Below are positions 1 to 9,099 of a stretch of 64,000 bases of DNA, piece after piece (positions within the stretch are counted from its first letter, which is position 1; each line of letters opens with the position of its first letter). The translations under genes and the position numbers were made by a program. The stretch comes from Paeniroseomonas aquatica (GTDB lineage Bacteria; Pseudomonadota; Alphaproteobacteria; Acetobacterales; Acetobacteraceae): the NCBI RefSeq assembly GCF_030409335.1, contig NZ_JAUFPN010000206.1, positions 62,001 through 126,000 of the forward strand, read 5' to 3'. Below the pieces are notes generated by a model. It was not told where the DNA came from. It did not search any database and was given only the letters and a program-made list of their open reading frames with translations.

Positions 1-1118
1 CCGGCACGGTCGAGATCACCCTGGCCGACGGCAGCACCAAGCCCATCGGCATCACCCGGCTGCATCTCGAGCAGGATGCCGGCAAGTCGTTGCACGACCA
101 GCACCCGCAGAAGAGCTTCATCGACCTGAACCGCTCCGGCGTCGCGCTGATGGAGATCGTCTCCGAGGCCGACATCCGCAGCCCCGAGGAAGCCGGCGCC
201 TACCTCACCAAGCTGCGGCAGATCCTGCGCTACCTCGGCACCTGCGACGGCAACATGGACGAGGGCTCGATGCGGGCCGACGTCAATGTCTCCGTCCGCC
301 GCGCCGGCGAGCCCTACCGCACCCGCTGCGAGGTGAAGAACGTCAATTCCATCCGCTTCGTCATGCAGGCGGTGGAGGCCGAGGCGCGGCGGCAGATCGA
401 GGTCTGGGAGGAGGGCGGCGAGGTCCAGCAGGAGACCCGGCTGTTCGACACCGGCCGAGGCGTCACCCGCTCCATGCGCTCCAAGGAGGATGCGCACGAC
501 TACCGCTACTTCCCCGACCCCGACCTACCCCCGCTGGTGCTGGATGCCGCCTGGGTGGAGAGTCTGAAGGCGGCGCTGCCGGAGTTGCCGGATGCGCGGC
601 GGGCGCGCTACGCAGCCATGGGCCTGTCGCCCTACGACGCCCATGTCCTGACGCTCGAGAAGGAGACCGCGGCCTTCTTCGAGGCGGTGGCCCAGGGCCG
701 CGATGCCAAGACCGTGGCGAATTGGGTGACCGGCGATTTCTTCGCCGCCCTCAACCGCACCGGCCACGACATCGGCTCCAGCCCGGTCGGCGCCGCCGGC
801 CTGGCGGAGCTGCTCGACCTGATCGCCGACAAGACGATCAACGGCAAGATCGCCAAGGACGTGCTGGCGCTGATGTTCGAGACGGGCGAGGGCGCGACCG
901 CCATCGTCGATGCCCGCGGCCTGCGGCAGGTCGTGGATACCGGCGCGATCGAGGCGGCCATCGAGGCGGTGATGGCGGCGAATGCCGGCAAGGTCGCGGA
1001 ATACCGCTCCGGCAAGGACAAGCTCTTCGGCTTCTTCGTCGGCCAGGTGATGAAGGCGATGCAGGGCAAGGGCAACCCGGCCCTGGTCAACGACGTGCTG
1101 AAGCAGAAGCTGGGCTGA
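1..1118 (+). CDS. gatB: Aspartyl/glutamyl-tRNA amidotransferase subunit B, 3' part
   Basis: Partial: the reading frame is open to the left edge (first full codon at base 3), so the N-terminal part lies outside the window. GatB is the subunit of the GatCAB amidotransferase that binds misacylated Glu-tRNA(Gln) or Asp-tRNA(Asn) and activates the acyl group for amidation. The visible part holds the typical run [13 protein letters not shown], the segments [16 protein letters not shown] and [11 protein letters not shown], and a C-terminal YqeY-like helical tail ending KQKLG. GatCAB is needed where no GlnRS or AsnRS exists, which is usual in alphaproteobacteria. gatA and gatC would be expected upstream. 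Confidence 0.97.
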   Translation, partial: GTVEITLADGSTKPIGITRLHLEQDAGKSLHDQHPQKSFIDLNRSGVALMEIVSEADIRSPEEAGAYLTKLRQILRYLGTCDGNMDEGSMRADVNVSVRRAGEPYRTRCEVKNVNSIRFVMQAVEAEARRQIEVWEEGGEVQQETRLFDTGRGVTRSMRSKEDAHDYRYFPDPDLPPLVLDAAWVESLKAALPELPDARRARYAAMGLSPYDAHVLTLEKETAAFFEAVAQGRDAKTVANWVTGDFFAALNRTGHDIGSSPVGAAGLAELLDLIADKTINGKIAKDVLALMFETGEGATAIVDARGLRQVVDTGAIEAAIEAVMAANAGKVAEYRSGKDKLFGFFVGQVMKAMQGKGNPALVNDVLKQKLG

Positions 1119-1168
1119 GTCAGGCGCGGCGCCGGTTGGCAGGCGCCGCACCGCTCCAGTCCGGTCGG

Positions 1169-1198
1169 TCGCGGCACCCCGGGGGGAGGGAGCCGCGA
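1169..1198. terminator. Hairpin between convergent gatB and TM2 gene
   Basis: The arms TCGCGGC (1169-1175) and GCCGCGA (1192-1198) are perfect complements around a 16-base GC-rich loop. The hairpin sits between the gatB stop and the convergent stop at 1203. No U-tract follows on either strand, so termination is only an inference. Confidence 0.35.
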
Positions 1199-1202
1199 TC
1201 GG

Positions 1203-1478
1203 TCAGGCGCCGGGGACCGGGTCGTTCAATTCGCGGGTCATGCTGGGGATCAGCAGCGCATCGGCCAGCGCCCAGGTGCCGGTGGTGACGAAGCCGAGCA
1301 GGCCGAGGCCGCTCCAGATCAGCGGCACCGAGAGGACCGTGATCGCGGCCATGCCGGCGGCCGAGAGGGTACGGCCGAGATAGAGCCGGTGCAGCCCGAA
1401 CAGGCCGAACAGGGCCCAGAGCATATAGGCAAGGCCTACCGACTTTCGGCGCGGCGCCCGAAGTGTCATCGCCAGCAT
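1203..1478 (-). CDS. TM2 domain membrane protein
   Basis: About 91 residues. After a short basic N-terminus (TLRAPRRKS) come the hallmarks of the TM2 family: a first helix ending in FGLFGLHRLYLGR, a helix around VLSVPLIWSGLGLLGF and a final helix with the WALADALLIP pattern that usually carries the DxF/DxxxI signature. The start at 1478 is chosen because GGGGGA stands eight bases upstream; ATGs at 1487 and 1469 are alternatives. TM2 proteins are small inner-membrane proteins of unknown biochemical role. It converges on gatB and is apparently monocistronic. Confidence 0.8.
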   Translation of the reverse strand: MLAMTLRAPRRKSVGLAYMLWALFGLFGLHRLYLGRTLSAAGMAAITVLSVPLIWSGLGLLGFVTTGTWALADALLIPSMTRELNDPVPGA

Positions 1479-1693
1479 GAAGATCATCCCCCAAAGGTCG
1501 GCGCCGCAACCATTTCCCCAGCCCGGTGCCGCCCTGTTGCATGTGCGGCAGCGCGTCGCGGTTGGGAAGCCGTTTCGCGGGACTCGCTTGTCTTCTTGGC
1601 CGCGCGTGGCCCCGCCGCCACAATCGCAGGTTGCTCGCCAGCATGACGGTGCTCGGCTAGGCTCCCCGCCAAGCAAGCGGAGAGAGGCAGCCC

Positions 1694-2323
1694 ATGATCG
1701 AGCTACACACCTGGAATACCCCGAATGGCCGCAAGATCAGCGTGGCGCTGGAGGAGATGAGGCTGCCCTATACGGTGAAGGTCGTGAATATCGGCAAGGG
1801 CGAACAATTCAACCCAGAGTTTCTTGCCTTCAGCCCGAACAACCGGATCCCGGCGATCGTCGATCCCGACGGCCCGGGCGCGGCACCGATCACCGTCTTC
1901 GAGAGCGGCGCCATCCTGCTGTACCTCGGCGAGAAGACCGGCAAGTTCCTGCCCAGCGACCTCCGGGCCAAGGTGCCGGTGCTGGAGTGGCTGATGTGGC
2001 AGATGGGCGGCTTCGGCCCGATGCCCGGGCAGGTCCATCATTTCCTGATGCAGCCCGATGGCCCGGCCAAGGACTACGGCGTGAAGCGTTACGGCGACGA
2101 GACCAAGCGGCTCTACGGCGTGCTCGACCGGCGGCTGGCCGGGCGGGACTTCGTCGCCACCGAGGGTGAGCCCAGCGTGGCCGACTTCGCCATACTGGGC
2201 TGGGCTTGGCGGCATGAGCGGCATCTGGTGCCCTTCGACGACCTGCCGCATGTCGCCGCCTGGTATGCGCGGATGATGGCGCGGCCGGCGACGACGAAGG
2301 GCTTCGAGGTGGCGCTGGGCTGA
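1694..2323 (+). CDS. Glutathione S-transferase, YfcG-like (Nu class)
   Basis: 209 residues, the usual GST length. The N-terminal thioredoxin fold carries HTWNTPNGRK with Thr9 and Asn11, the glutathione-contacting positions of Escherichia coli YfcG, instead of a catalytic Tyr or Ser. It continues with FSPNNRIPAIVD and FESGAILLYLGEKTG, both very close to YfcG. The C-terminal helical domain includes WLMWQMGGFGPMPGQ. YfcG-type enzymes act mainly as glutathione-dependent disulfide reductases in the cytosol, so that role is likely. An AGAGAGG element precedes the ATG. The downstream end abuts a perfect 10-bp hairpin shared with the convergent amidohydrolase gene. Confidence 0.9.
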   Translation: MIELHTWNTPNGRKISVALEEMRLPYTVKVVNIGKGEQFNPEFLAFSPNNRIPAIVDPDGPGAAPITVFESGAILLYLGEKTGKFLPSDLRAKVPVLEWLMWQMGGFGPMPGQVHHFLMQPDGPAKDYGVKRYGDETKRLYGVLDRRLAGRDFVATEGEPSVADFAILGWAWRHERHLVPFDDLPHVAAWYARMMARPATTKGFEVALG

Positions 2324-2330
2324 CGGCTGC

Positions 2331-2356
2331 GGCCGGGAGGATGCCGCCTCCCGGCC
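2331..2356. terminator. Bidirectional hairpin between convergent genes
   Basis: GGCCGGGAGG (2331-2340) and CCTCCCGGCC (2347-2356) form a perfect 10-bp stem with a six-base loop. It lies between the GST stop (2323) and the amidohydrolase stop (2366). No U-tract follows, so if it terminates transcription it does so by a non-canonical or assisted mechanism. Confidence 0.55.
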
Positions 2357-2365
2357 CCACCCGGC

Positions 2366-3598
2366 CTAGAGCCGATCGATCAGGGCTGCCCCGCCCTTCA
2401 TCACCAGGGGGATACGCTCCCCCTGGCCGGTCAGCACGCCGATGTCGGCCAGCGGGTCGCCATCCACCAGGATCAGGTCGGCCAGTGCCCCGGGCGCCAC
2501 CACGCCCAGCTGCCCCTCCTTCTGCAGCAGCGCCGCATTCACGCTGGTCGCGCTGCGCAGCACCGCCGCGGCCGGCAGCACTTGCCGGCGGATGATGAAT
2601 TCATCCGACTGCCGCCGGTGCATGGCGCCCAGCAGGTCGGTGCCGAAGCCCATCCGCACCCCGGCCCGGCCGAGGATCTCGAGGCTGCCGAGGCCGGCCT
2701 CCCTGACGCTGGAGAGCTTGGCCATGCTCTCGGGCGGCATGCCCAGCGCCGGGCCTTCCTCGGCCAGCGCGTCGTAGGTCACCAGCGTCGGCACCGCGAA
2801 GGCCTGCTTCTCCGCCATGAAGGCAGCGGTCGCCGCGTCGATCAGGTTGGCATGCTCGATGCTGCGGACCCCGAGCCGCACCGCCCGGTGGATGCTGTCG
2901 GGCGTATAGGCATGGGCGAGGACGTAGCTCCGCCAGGCCTTGGCCTCCCAGACGGCGCAGGCGATCTCCTCGTCGCTGTACTGCAGGGCATAGATCGGGT
3001 CGGAGGGGGAGGCGACGCCGCCGCTGGCCATGATCTTGATGGCATGGGCGCCGCGCTTGAGCTCGCCCCGCACCGCCTTGCGGACCTCGTCCACCCCGTC
3101 GGCGATGACGGCGATGGCCTGGGTGGGCGCGCAGCAGCCGCAGAACTGGTCCAGCATCACATTGGCCCGCATGTCGCCATGCCCGCCGGTCGGCGACAGC
3201 GCCCGGCCGGGATAGAAAAGCCGCGGTGCGGTGATCAGCCCGGTTTCGCAGGCGATCGCCAGGCCCCAGTCGGCGCCGCCGGCGTCGCGGATGCTGGTGA
3301 AGCCGCGCTTCAGCGAGTCCTTCAGCCGCTCCGCCGCCTGCAGCGCCTGCAGGCTGCGCGGCAGCTTGTCCAGCCGGCCCAGGTCGGCATCGACGCCATA
3401 GGCATGGACATGCGCATCGATCAGCCCCGGCATCAGCACCCGGCCGCCGCAATCCACCACCCGCGCGGCGCTGCTGGCGATGGGCCGGTCCGCGACCTCC
3501 TTGATCCGCTCGCCCTCGACCAGCACCTCCATCCCCTCCGCGAGGGAATCGGCCAGCCCGTCGAACAGGCGCAGGTTGCGGAACAGCGTGGTGGCCAT
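2366..3598 (-). CDS. Amidohydrolase family protein (imidazolonepropionase/prolidase-like)
   Basis: 410 residues, full length for this metal-dependent hydrolase group. A small N-terminal beta domain (VLMPGLIDAHVHA) leads into the TIM barrel. Putative metal ligands are His63 and His65 (HVH), Lys188 (HAIKIMASGG, the carbamylated lysine position), His229 (LAHAY), His249 (SIEHAN) and Asp321 (GFGTDLLG). This full set predicts a binuclear zinc enzyme that hydrolyses a cyclic amide or acyl-amino-acid bond, like Xaa-Pro or imidazolone hydrolases. The substrate cannot be read from sequence. The protein has no signal peptide. The gene stands alone, divergent from the lipoprotein gene at 3699. Confidence 0.88.
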   Translation of the reverse strand: MATTLFRNLRLFDGLADSLAEGMEVLVEGERIKEVADRPIASSAARVVDCGGRVLMPGLIDAHVHAYGVDADLGRLDKLPRSLQALQAAERLKDSLKRGFTSIRDAGGADWGLAIACETGLITAPRLFYPGRALSPTGGHGDMRANVMLDQFCGCCAPTQAIAVIADGVDEVRKAVRGELKRGAHAIKIMASGGVASPSDPIYALQYSDEEIACAVWEAKAWRSYVLAHAYTPDSIHRAVRLGVRSIEHANLIDAATAAFMAEKQAFAVPTLVTYDALAEEGPALGMPPESMAKLSSVREAGLGSLEILGRAGVRMGFGTDLLGAMHRRQSDEFIIRRQVLPAAAVLRSATSVNAALLQKEGQLGVVAPGALADLILVDGDPLADIGVLTGQGERIPLVMKGGAALIDRL

Positions 3599-3698
3599 GG
3601 CGGACTCCCGGAGTAAGTCCGCCCAGCTTGCCGCCGCCCGCCGGTTCTGGCGAGGGTTTCATCCGCGTCGGGTACCGGCTGGGGCATATGGTGGCGGC

Positions 3699-4928
3699 AT
3701 GATCCTGCGCCTGTCCTGGGTGGCCCTGCCGCTGCTTCTCGCCGCCTGCTCGCTGAGCGGCACCATCACCGACCACAGCATCGCCTACAACGCCACCGTG
3801 GAGACGGCGACGGATACGCTGCTGGTCACCAATATCCTGCGCGCCCGCGACCGGGCGCCGCTGCACTTCACCACCATCGGCGCCATCCATGGCTCCTTCA
3901 GCCTTTCGGCCGGTCTCGGCTACGATCTGACGGCGGTGAACAACGGGACCCAGCCGGCCCTGCTGGCCGCGAGCAGCCCGAGCTTCGATATCGGCCCGCT
4001 CGACCGGCAGGAATTCGCCCGCGGCCTGCTGCGGCCGATCGACCCGGTGCTGCTGCGGCTGCTCTCGGATCGCGGCCTGCCGGACCAGCTGCTGCTGCAC
4101 CTTCTGATCTCGAAATTCGACGAGGGTCCCGGCGGCCGCATCATCACCAACGACCCCGCCGCGCGGCAGGCGCTGGACCCCGCTGCCCAAGCGGCCTGCG
4201 CCGCGGCCGGCGCCGCCGCGCTGCCACCCTGCGACCGCTTCCAGGCCGTGGTGGACCAGCTCACCCGCTTCGGGCCGCTGCGCTTCAATGGCTACACCCG
4301 GCTGATCCCGCTGGGCCCGCCGCTCAGCCGGGCGGAGGCCTCGGCGCCGGAGCGGCTGGCGATGCTGAAGGAGGCCGGCGTCAGCCTGCGCCGGTCCGGG
4401 CCGGGCTGGCAGCTCTACCGCGCCGTCAACCAGCTCGTCATCTGCGTCCCCGGCCGGCCCGGGTCGCGGCCGCCCTTCACCGCCCTGGCCCTGGACAACG
4501 AGCCGCCGCAAATCTCGCCTATCACCCAGGAGGGTGACCCCTGCAACGCCGACGAGGTGGCGGACCATGCTATTCCCGCGGGCCACGCCGCGCCCACCGG
4601 CCTCGCCTGGTACCTGCGCTCGGTCGAGGAAGTGCTGCACTACCTGGGCGCGGTGCAGCGGCGGGAGGAGCAGGGGATTCCCTATCGCTTCGTGGTGCCG
4701 CGCGCCGGCGGCGGCACCGTGATGCCGCGGCTGTTCCGGCTCTGGCCGCAGCCGCCGCCTCGGTCGCGCATCGGCACCGAGTACCGGGGCGAGCGCTGGT
4801 TCGTCGCCGAGCAGGATGATGCGGAGGACCAGACGCTGCGGGTCCTGGCGCTGACCACGCAGTTGCTCAACCTGCAGAAATCGGCCGGCGAGATCCCCTC
4901 GTCGGGGACGCTGCGGCTGGTGCGCTAG
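3699..4928 (+). CDS. Uncharacterised lipoprotein
   Basis: 409 residues. The N-terminus MILRLSWVALPLLLAACS is a classic type II signal peptide with lipobox LAAC, so the mature protein should begin at the cysteine and be anchored to a membrane facing the periplasm. The rest shows no catalytic motif I recognise. The segment after the lipobox (ATDTLLVTNILRARDRAPLHF) resembles conserved hypothetical lipoproteins of alphaproteobacteria. Pairs of cysteines (around CAAAG/PPCDRF and CVP/DPCNAD) might form disulfides in the periplasm. The preceding CATATG at 3686-3691 could be part of a -10 element. It converges on the formamidase gene with a seven-base gap. Function unknown. Confidence 0.75.
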   Translation: MILRLSWVALPLLLAACSLSGTITDHSIAYNATVETATDTLLVTNILRARDRAPLHFTTIGAIHGSFSLSAGLGYDLTAVNNGTQPALLAASSPSFDIGPLDRQEFARGLLRPIDPVLLRLLSDRGLPDQLLLHLLISKFDEGPGGRIITNDPAARQALDPAAQAACAAAGAAALPPCDRFQAVVDQLTRFGPLRFNGYTRLIPLGPPLSRAEASAPERLAMLKEAGVSLRRSGPGWQLYRAVNQLVICVPGRPGSRPPFTALALDNEPPQISPITQEGDPCNADEVADHAIPAGHAAPTGLAWYLRSVEEVLHYLGAVQRREEQGIPYRFVVPRAGGGTVMPRLFRLWPQPPPRSRIGTEYRGERWFVAEQDDAEDQTLRVLALTTQLLNLQKSAGEIPSSGTLRLVR

Positions 4929-4935
4929 CCGCTGC

Positions 4936-5889
4936 TCAGAACAGCAGCCCCTTCTTCAGCAGCCCGTGCACGCCCTTCTCGCCGTTCACCGTCTGGGTCA
5001 CGTGGAAGTCCACCGCCAGGGAGCAGAAGGCATAGGCCTGTTCGCGGGATAGATTGGTGCGGGAGACGATGAAGGCGATCATCTCCCGCAGCGCGCCCTG
5101 CATCGCCCGATCGAGATCCTCGTGCAGGCCCATGGTGATGTGGTGGGTCGGCGTCTCCGCCCGCGGCCGGGCCAATAGCGGCGTGCCACCCTCCGCCTTG
5201 TGCAGGATGAAGGTGAAGGCCCCGGTCAGGCAGGTCTCGAGCGCGGTGACGCAGACCTCGCCGTCGCCCTGCACGCCATGCCCGTCGCCCACCGAGAAAT
5301 TCGCTCCCGGGACGAAAACCGGCAGGTACAGCGTGCTGCCCGCCGTCAGCTCCTTGTTGTCGAGGTTGCCGCCATGGATCCGCGGCTCCTTGGAGCCGAT
5401 CCGCCCGAAGGCCGGCGGCGGCGCCACCCCCATCACCCCGAAGAAGGGCGCCAGCGGCAGGTCGAGGCCCCAGGGCAGCCGGCAGGTGCGGGCCGCCCGG
5501 TCGATCGGGATGATCATCAGCGAGGTTTCGTGGAAATCCTCCGGCAGGGTGCCGGCCAGCGGCCGGATCATGTTGTAGCCCCAGTCGGCGCCAGGCTCGA
5601 TCGCCTCGATCCGCACCTCCAGCATGTCGCCCGGCATGGCGCCGGCGATGGCGATGGGACCGCTGCAGATATGGCCCGGGACCATGCCCGGATTGGCCGC
5701 GATGATGGCCGTGAGCTCCGGCGGCACGGCCAGGCCGCTGCCCGGGGGCGGCAGCACCTCCTCGCGGCCGGAGACGCATTGCACCTGCACGGTATCGCCC
5801 GAGGCGACGGTCATCACCGCGGGGAAGCGGGCGTCGAAGGCGCCGATGCGGACGGTCTCCGGGGTGGCGCGAAGGCTATGCTGGGCCAT
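4936..5889 (-). CDS. Acetamidase/formamidase family protein
   Basis: 317 residues from the ATG at 5889, preceded by CGAGAGA; an in-frame extension upstream to 5928 looks non-coding. The protein matches the FmdA/AmdA family: GHICSGPIAIAGAMPGDMLEVRI, WGYNMIRPLAGTLP, the glycine-rich HGGNLDNKELTAGSTLYLPV and the DGHGVQGDGEVC motif with probable metal ligands. Members hydrolyse formamide or acetamide to ammonia and the acid in the cytosol, and this is the best functional guess. The gene is divergent from the DUF169 gene over a 104-bp intergenic region that must hold both promoters, so the pair may be co-regulated. Confidence 0.88.
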   Translation of the reverse strand: MAQHSLRATPETVRIGAFDARFPAVMTVASGDTVQVQCVSGREEVLPPPGSGLAVPPELTAIIAANPGMVPGHICSGPIAIAGAMPGDMLEVRIEAIEPGADWGYNMIRPLAGTLPEDFHETSLMIIPIDRAARTCRLPWGLDLPLAPFFGVMGVAPPPAFGRIGSKEPRIHGGNLDNKELTAGSTLYLPVFVPGANFSVGDGHGVQGDGEVCVTALETCLTGAFTFILHKAEGGTPLLARPRAETPTHHITMGLHEDLDRAMQGALREMIAFIVSRTNLSREQAYAFCSLAVDFHVTQTVNGEKGVHGLLKKGLLF

Positions 5890-5993
5890 GGCAGGGTCTC
5901 TCGGGCAGGAAGCCGGCAGTCTCGGCATGCCGCTGGGCCATGGTCAACCGACCGCCGCTGTGGGGTAGTCTGTCGCCCAGGAGGAAACCAGCC

Positions 5994-6764
5994 ATGTCCG
6001 ACCAGTCCGAGGCGTCGCGCCTCGTCGCCGAGCTGAATGCGCTGTTGCGGCTGAAGACCACCGTGACGGCCATGAAGATGTACGAGACGGTGGCCGAGAT
6101 GGAGGCGATTCCCCGCATCCGCCGGCCGAAGACCGTCCATGCCACGGACCAGATCGTCAGCATGGCCTCGCGGCTCGGCTGGACCGTCGGCATCACCGGA
6201 GCCGACCTGGTCGGCAGCCAGTGCCGCGCCGTCATCGGCCTGGCGCCCCATGACGAGGAATGGCGGCGGGGCGAAAAATATGTCGGCATCTGGCATGGCA
6301 CCCAGCCGGATGCCCAGGCCCGGCAGGAGGCGCTGGATGTGGTGCCCTATGGCCGCTACCAGGCGATGGCGGTCAGCCCGTACGAGAGCGGCCGCATTCC
6401 CGACCCCGACATCTGCCTGGTCTATGCCACCCCGGGCCAGATGATCATCCTTATCAACGGGCTGCAGTACCGCAATTACCGGAAGTTCGAATGGAGCGTC
6501 GCCGGCGAGAGCGCCTGCGCCGACAGCTGGGGCCGGGCGCTGAAAACCGGCGAGCCCAGCCTCTCGCTGCCCTGCTACGCCGAGCGCCGCTACGGCGGGG
6601 TGCCGGACGAGGAGATGCTGATGGCGCTGAAGCCGGCCGACCTGCGGATCGCGGTGAATGGCATGCAGGCGCTGGCGAAGAACGGGCTGCGCTATCCCAT
6701 CGCGCCCTATGGCATCCAGAACGATCCTTCCGCCGGCATGGGGGTGAGCTACGCCAAGCCCTGA
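5994..6764 (+). CDS. DUF169 domain protein
   Basis: 256 residues from an ATG preceded by a perfect AGGAGG (spacing about seven). The sequence fits the DUF169 family: an N-terminal helical segment (VAELNALLRLKTTVTAMKMYE), a central stretch with VYATPGQMIILINGLQYR, a SCADSWGRAL-type segment (ESACADSWGRALKTG) and a cysteine-containing LSLPCYAERRYGG. Biochemistry is unknown for most members, which often sit beside redox or amide-metabolism genes. TAGTCT at 5966-5971 is a plausible -10. The next gene lies 64 bases downstream on the same strand, past a small hairpin, so the two are probably co-transcribed. Confidence 0.8.
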   Translation: MSDQSEASRLVAELNALLRLKTTVTAMKMYETVAEMEAIPRIRRPKTVHATDQIVSMASRLGWTVGITGADLVGSQCRAVIGLAPHDEEWRRGEKYVGIWHGTQPDAQARQEALDVVPYGRYQAMAVSPYESGRIPDPDICLVYATPGQMIILINGLQYRNYRKFEWSVAGESACADSWGRALKTGEPSLSLPCYAERRYGGVPDEEMLMALKPADLRIAVNGMQALAKNGLRYPIAPYGIQNDPSAGMGVSYAKP

Positions 6765-6782
6765 GGATTTCTCTTGAAGCTT

Positions 6783-6809
6783 GCCCGGACGGGACGCGAT
6801 GCTCCGGGC
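6783..6809 (+). other. Intercistronic hairpin
   Basis: GCCCGGA (6783-6789) pairs with TCCGGGC (6803-6809) around a 13-base loop in the gap between the DUF169 gene and the amidohydrolase gene, just before the GGGAGAGG ribosome-binding site. No U-tract follows. It may be an mRNA stabiliser or attenuator; this is inference. Confidence 0.35.
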
Positions 6810-6828
6810 AAAATCAGGGAGAGGTCCG

Positions 6829-8325
6829 ATGGGGTTCCTGACGGAGGACGAGGTCGCCGCGCTGCGTCCGGCGCAGGAGGCGATGTTCCGCTCGCCGATC
6901 CCGACCCAGGTGGTCTCATCGGATGAGTTCGCCCCGGTGCCGCAGACCGCGCAGCAGCGGCAGGTCGAGGCCCGGATCAAGTCCATGGCGGATGAGCTGG
7001 GCGGGCACCAGGGGCTGGACCGCCGCCGCTTCCTGGCCACCGCCGCCGGCATGGCGGCGGCCTTCGTGGCGATGAACGATGTCTACGGCCCGGTCTTCGG
7101 CGTGAACCGCGCCGAGGCGGCCGAGCCCGACCGTGCGGAGGCCCGGTCCGCCGCGCTGCGCGACCAGTTCATCATGGATGTCCACACGCATTACCTGCGC
7201 GAGGACACAAGGCTGATGGGCTTCGTCGAGATGCGGAAGGCGGTGGGACGTGCCGGCTGGAACCCGGCACTGAATCCGCAGGACCAGAGCATCGACAGCC
7301 TGATGTATGCCAACTGGTTCAAGGAGGTCTTCCTCGACAGCGACACCAAGGTGGCACTGATCAGCGGCGCCCCCTCGGACGAGCCGGCCGACTGGTTCCT
7401 GACCAACGAGATGAAGTTCAATGCCCGCCGCCGGATCAACGAGGCCGCCGGCACCCGCCGGGCGATGAGCCATGCCATCTTCACCCCCGGCCAGCCCGGC
7501 TGGCTGGAACAGGTCGACCGCGCCATCGAGGAGCTGAAGCCCGATAGCTTCAAGGGCTATACGATCGGCGACAATACCAACAAGAACCTGGCGCAATACC
7601 CCTGGCGGCTCGACGACGAAACGCTGCTCTATCCTTTCTACGAACGCCTGCTGAAGGCCGGGCACGACATCGTCTGCGTCCACAAGGGGCTCTTCCCGCC
7701 GAGCATCGAGGCGCGATTTCCGCATCTGCGGCCCTATGCGACGGTGGATGACCTCGGCCGCGCGGCGAAGGACTGGCCGCAGATGCGCTTCGTCGTCTAC
7801 CACTCGGCCTATCGCTTCGCCGGCGGCGGCACGGCGGAGCAGGGGCTGGAGCAGTTCGACCGGACCGGCCGGGTCGAATGGACCAGCGACCTCGCCGAGA
7901 TCCCGGCCAAATATGGCGTCAGCAACGTCTATGGCGACCTTGGCCAGATCTTCGCCCAGACCACGGTGGTGCAGCCGCGGCTGGCGGCGGCGCTGATGGG
8001 CATATTGGTGAAGGGCCTGGGTGCCGACCATGTGGTCTGGGGCACGGATGCGGTCTGGACCGGATCGCCGCAATGGCAGATCGAGGCGCTGCGCCGCCTC
8101 GAGATCCCCGAGGACATGCAACGCCGCTACGGCTACGCGCCACTCGGCGCCGCGGATGGTCCGGTGAAGTCGGCCATCTTCAGCGAGAACTCGGTGAAGA
8201 TGTACCGCTACGACACTCGCCGCGCCGCCCTGGACGGCGACGGCGTTTCCCGCGCCAAGGCGCAATACGCCGCCGCCGGCGGCGAGCGCAGCAACCTCGC
8301 CTACGGCTACGTCGCCGCCGGCTAG
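6829..8325 (+). CDS. Amidohydrolase (TIM-barrel, Amidohydro_2 type) with internal twin-arginine motif
   Basis: 498 residues from the ATG at 6829, with GGGAGAGG upstream. Residues 1-60 are a soluble extension ([22 protein letters not shown]) ending before [17 protein letters not shown], a clear Tat-type RR motif with hydrophobic stretch and an AEA cleavage-like site. The hydrolase domain follows: [13 protein letters not shown] (first metal ligands), [16 protein letters not shown] and WGTDAVW (final Asp). An export substrate with its RR motif 60 residues from the start is odd; an internal ATG at 6985 (MADELGG) would give a normal Tat signal. I keep the long form because it has the better ribosome-binding site and looks conserved. 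Its stop overlaps the folE stop. Confidence 0.82.
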   Translation: MGFLTEDEVAALRPAQEAMFRSPIPTQVVSSDEFAPVPQTAQQRQVEARIKSMADELGGHQGLDRRRFLATAAGMAAAFVAMNDVYGPVFGVNRAEAAEPDRAEARSAALRDQFIMDVHTHYLREDTRLMGFVEMRKAVGRAGWNPALNPQDQSIDSLMYANWFKEVFLDSDTKVALISGAPSDEPADWFLTNEMKFNARRRINEAAGTRRAMSHAIFTPGQPGWLEQVDRAIEELKPDSFKGYTIGDNTNKNLAQYPWRLDDETLLYPFYERLLKAGHDIVCVHKGLFPPSIEARFPHLRPYATVDDLGRAAKDWPQMRFVVYHSAYRFAGGGTAEQGLEQFDRTGRVEWTSDLAEIPAKYGVSNVYGDLGQIFAQTTVVQPRLAAALMGILVKGLGADHVVWGTDAVWTGSPQWQIEALRRLEIPEDMQRRYGYAPLGAADGPVKSAIFSENSVKMYRYDTRRAALDGDGVSRAKAQYAAAGGERSNLAYGYVAAG

Positions 8326-8912
8326 CCCTGGATCAGGGAGAGCAACTCCCGCCGCGTATCGGGATTGGCGCGGAAGGCGCCCAGCATCCGGCTGGTGACC
8401 ATGGTCACGCCGGTCTGGTGCACACCGCGCGTGGTCATGCACTGGTGGGCGCTTTCGATGATCACCGCCACACCGCGCGGCTGCAGCACCCGCTCGATCG
8501 TATTGGCGATCTGCGCCGTCAGCTTCTCCTGGATCTGCAGCCGCTTGCCATAGGCCTCGACCACCCGCGCCAGCTTGCTGATCCCGACCACCCGGCGGTC
8601 CGGAAGGTAGGCGACGTGGCAATGTCCGATGATGGGCACCATGTGATGCTCGCAATAGCTCTCCAGCCGGATGTTCTTGAGCAGCACGATCTCGTCGTAG
8701 CCCTCGACTTCGGCGAAGGTACGCTCGAGCATCGCCACGGGGTCGGTGGCGTAGCCGGCGAAGTATTCCTCGTAGGAGCGGACGACACGGGCCGGCGTGT
8801 CCAGCAGGCCCTCCCGCGTCGGATCGTCGCAGGCCCAGCGGAGCAGGACGCGGACGGCGGCTTCGGCTTCTTCCCGGCTCGGACGGCCGGTTGGGGTGGC
8901 GGGCAGGGTCAT
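8322..8912 (-). CDS. folE: GTP cyclohydrolase I
   Basis: 196 residues. It converts GTP to 7,8-dihydroneopterin triphosphate, the first step of tetrahydrofolate (and biopterin) synthesis, as a cytosolic homodecamer. Diagnostic motifs are [15 protein letters not shown], the zinc-binding [10 protein letters not shown] (Cys87, His90) and [10 protein letters not shown] (Cys158), and the GTP-site segments GISKLARVV and [13 protein letters not shown]. The ATG at 8912 has a perfect AGGAGG upstream. The stop codon shares four bases (CTAG) with the convergent amidohydrolase stop. No other folate gene is nearby, and the next gene on this strand starts about 3.3 kb downstream. Confidence 0.97.
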   Translation of the reverse strand: MTLPATPTGRPSREEAEAAVRVLLRWACDDPTREGLLDTPARVVRSYEEYFAGYATDPVAMLERTFAEVEGYDEIVLLKNIRLESYCEHHMVPIIGHCHVAYLPDRRVVGISKLARVVEAYGKRLQIQEKLTAQIANTIERVLQPRGVAVIIESAHQCMTTRGVHQTGVTMVTSRMLGAFRANPDTRRELLSLIQG

Positions 8913-9099
8913 AGTGGTCCTCCTGTGGATGCCAACGCGCGTGGAACCGCATCGTTCGGATACTGATGTTCCAGCCCGTACCGGTCGCTCCGCTGGGGCG
9001 GCGGCTGGAAAGTCCTGATTGCCGGGCCAAACCTCAGCCGGCGCCGCCGGCAGCGCCATCCAAGGCTCGTCCTGCCGCTTGCCTGCGCCACGTCCACGG

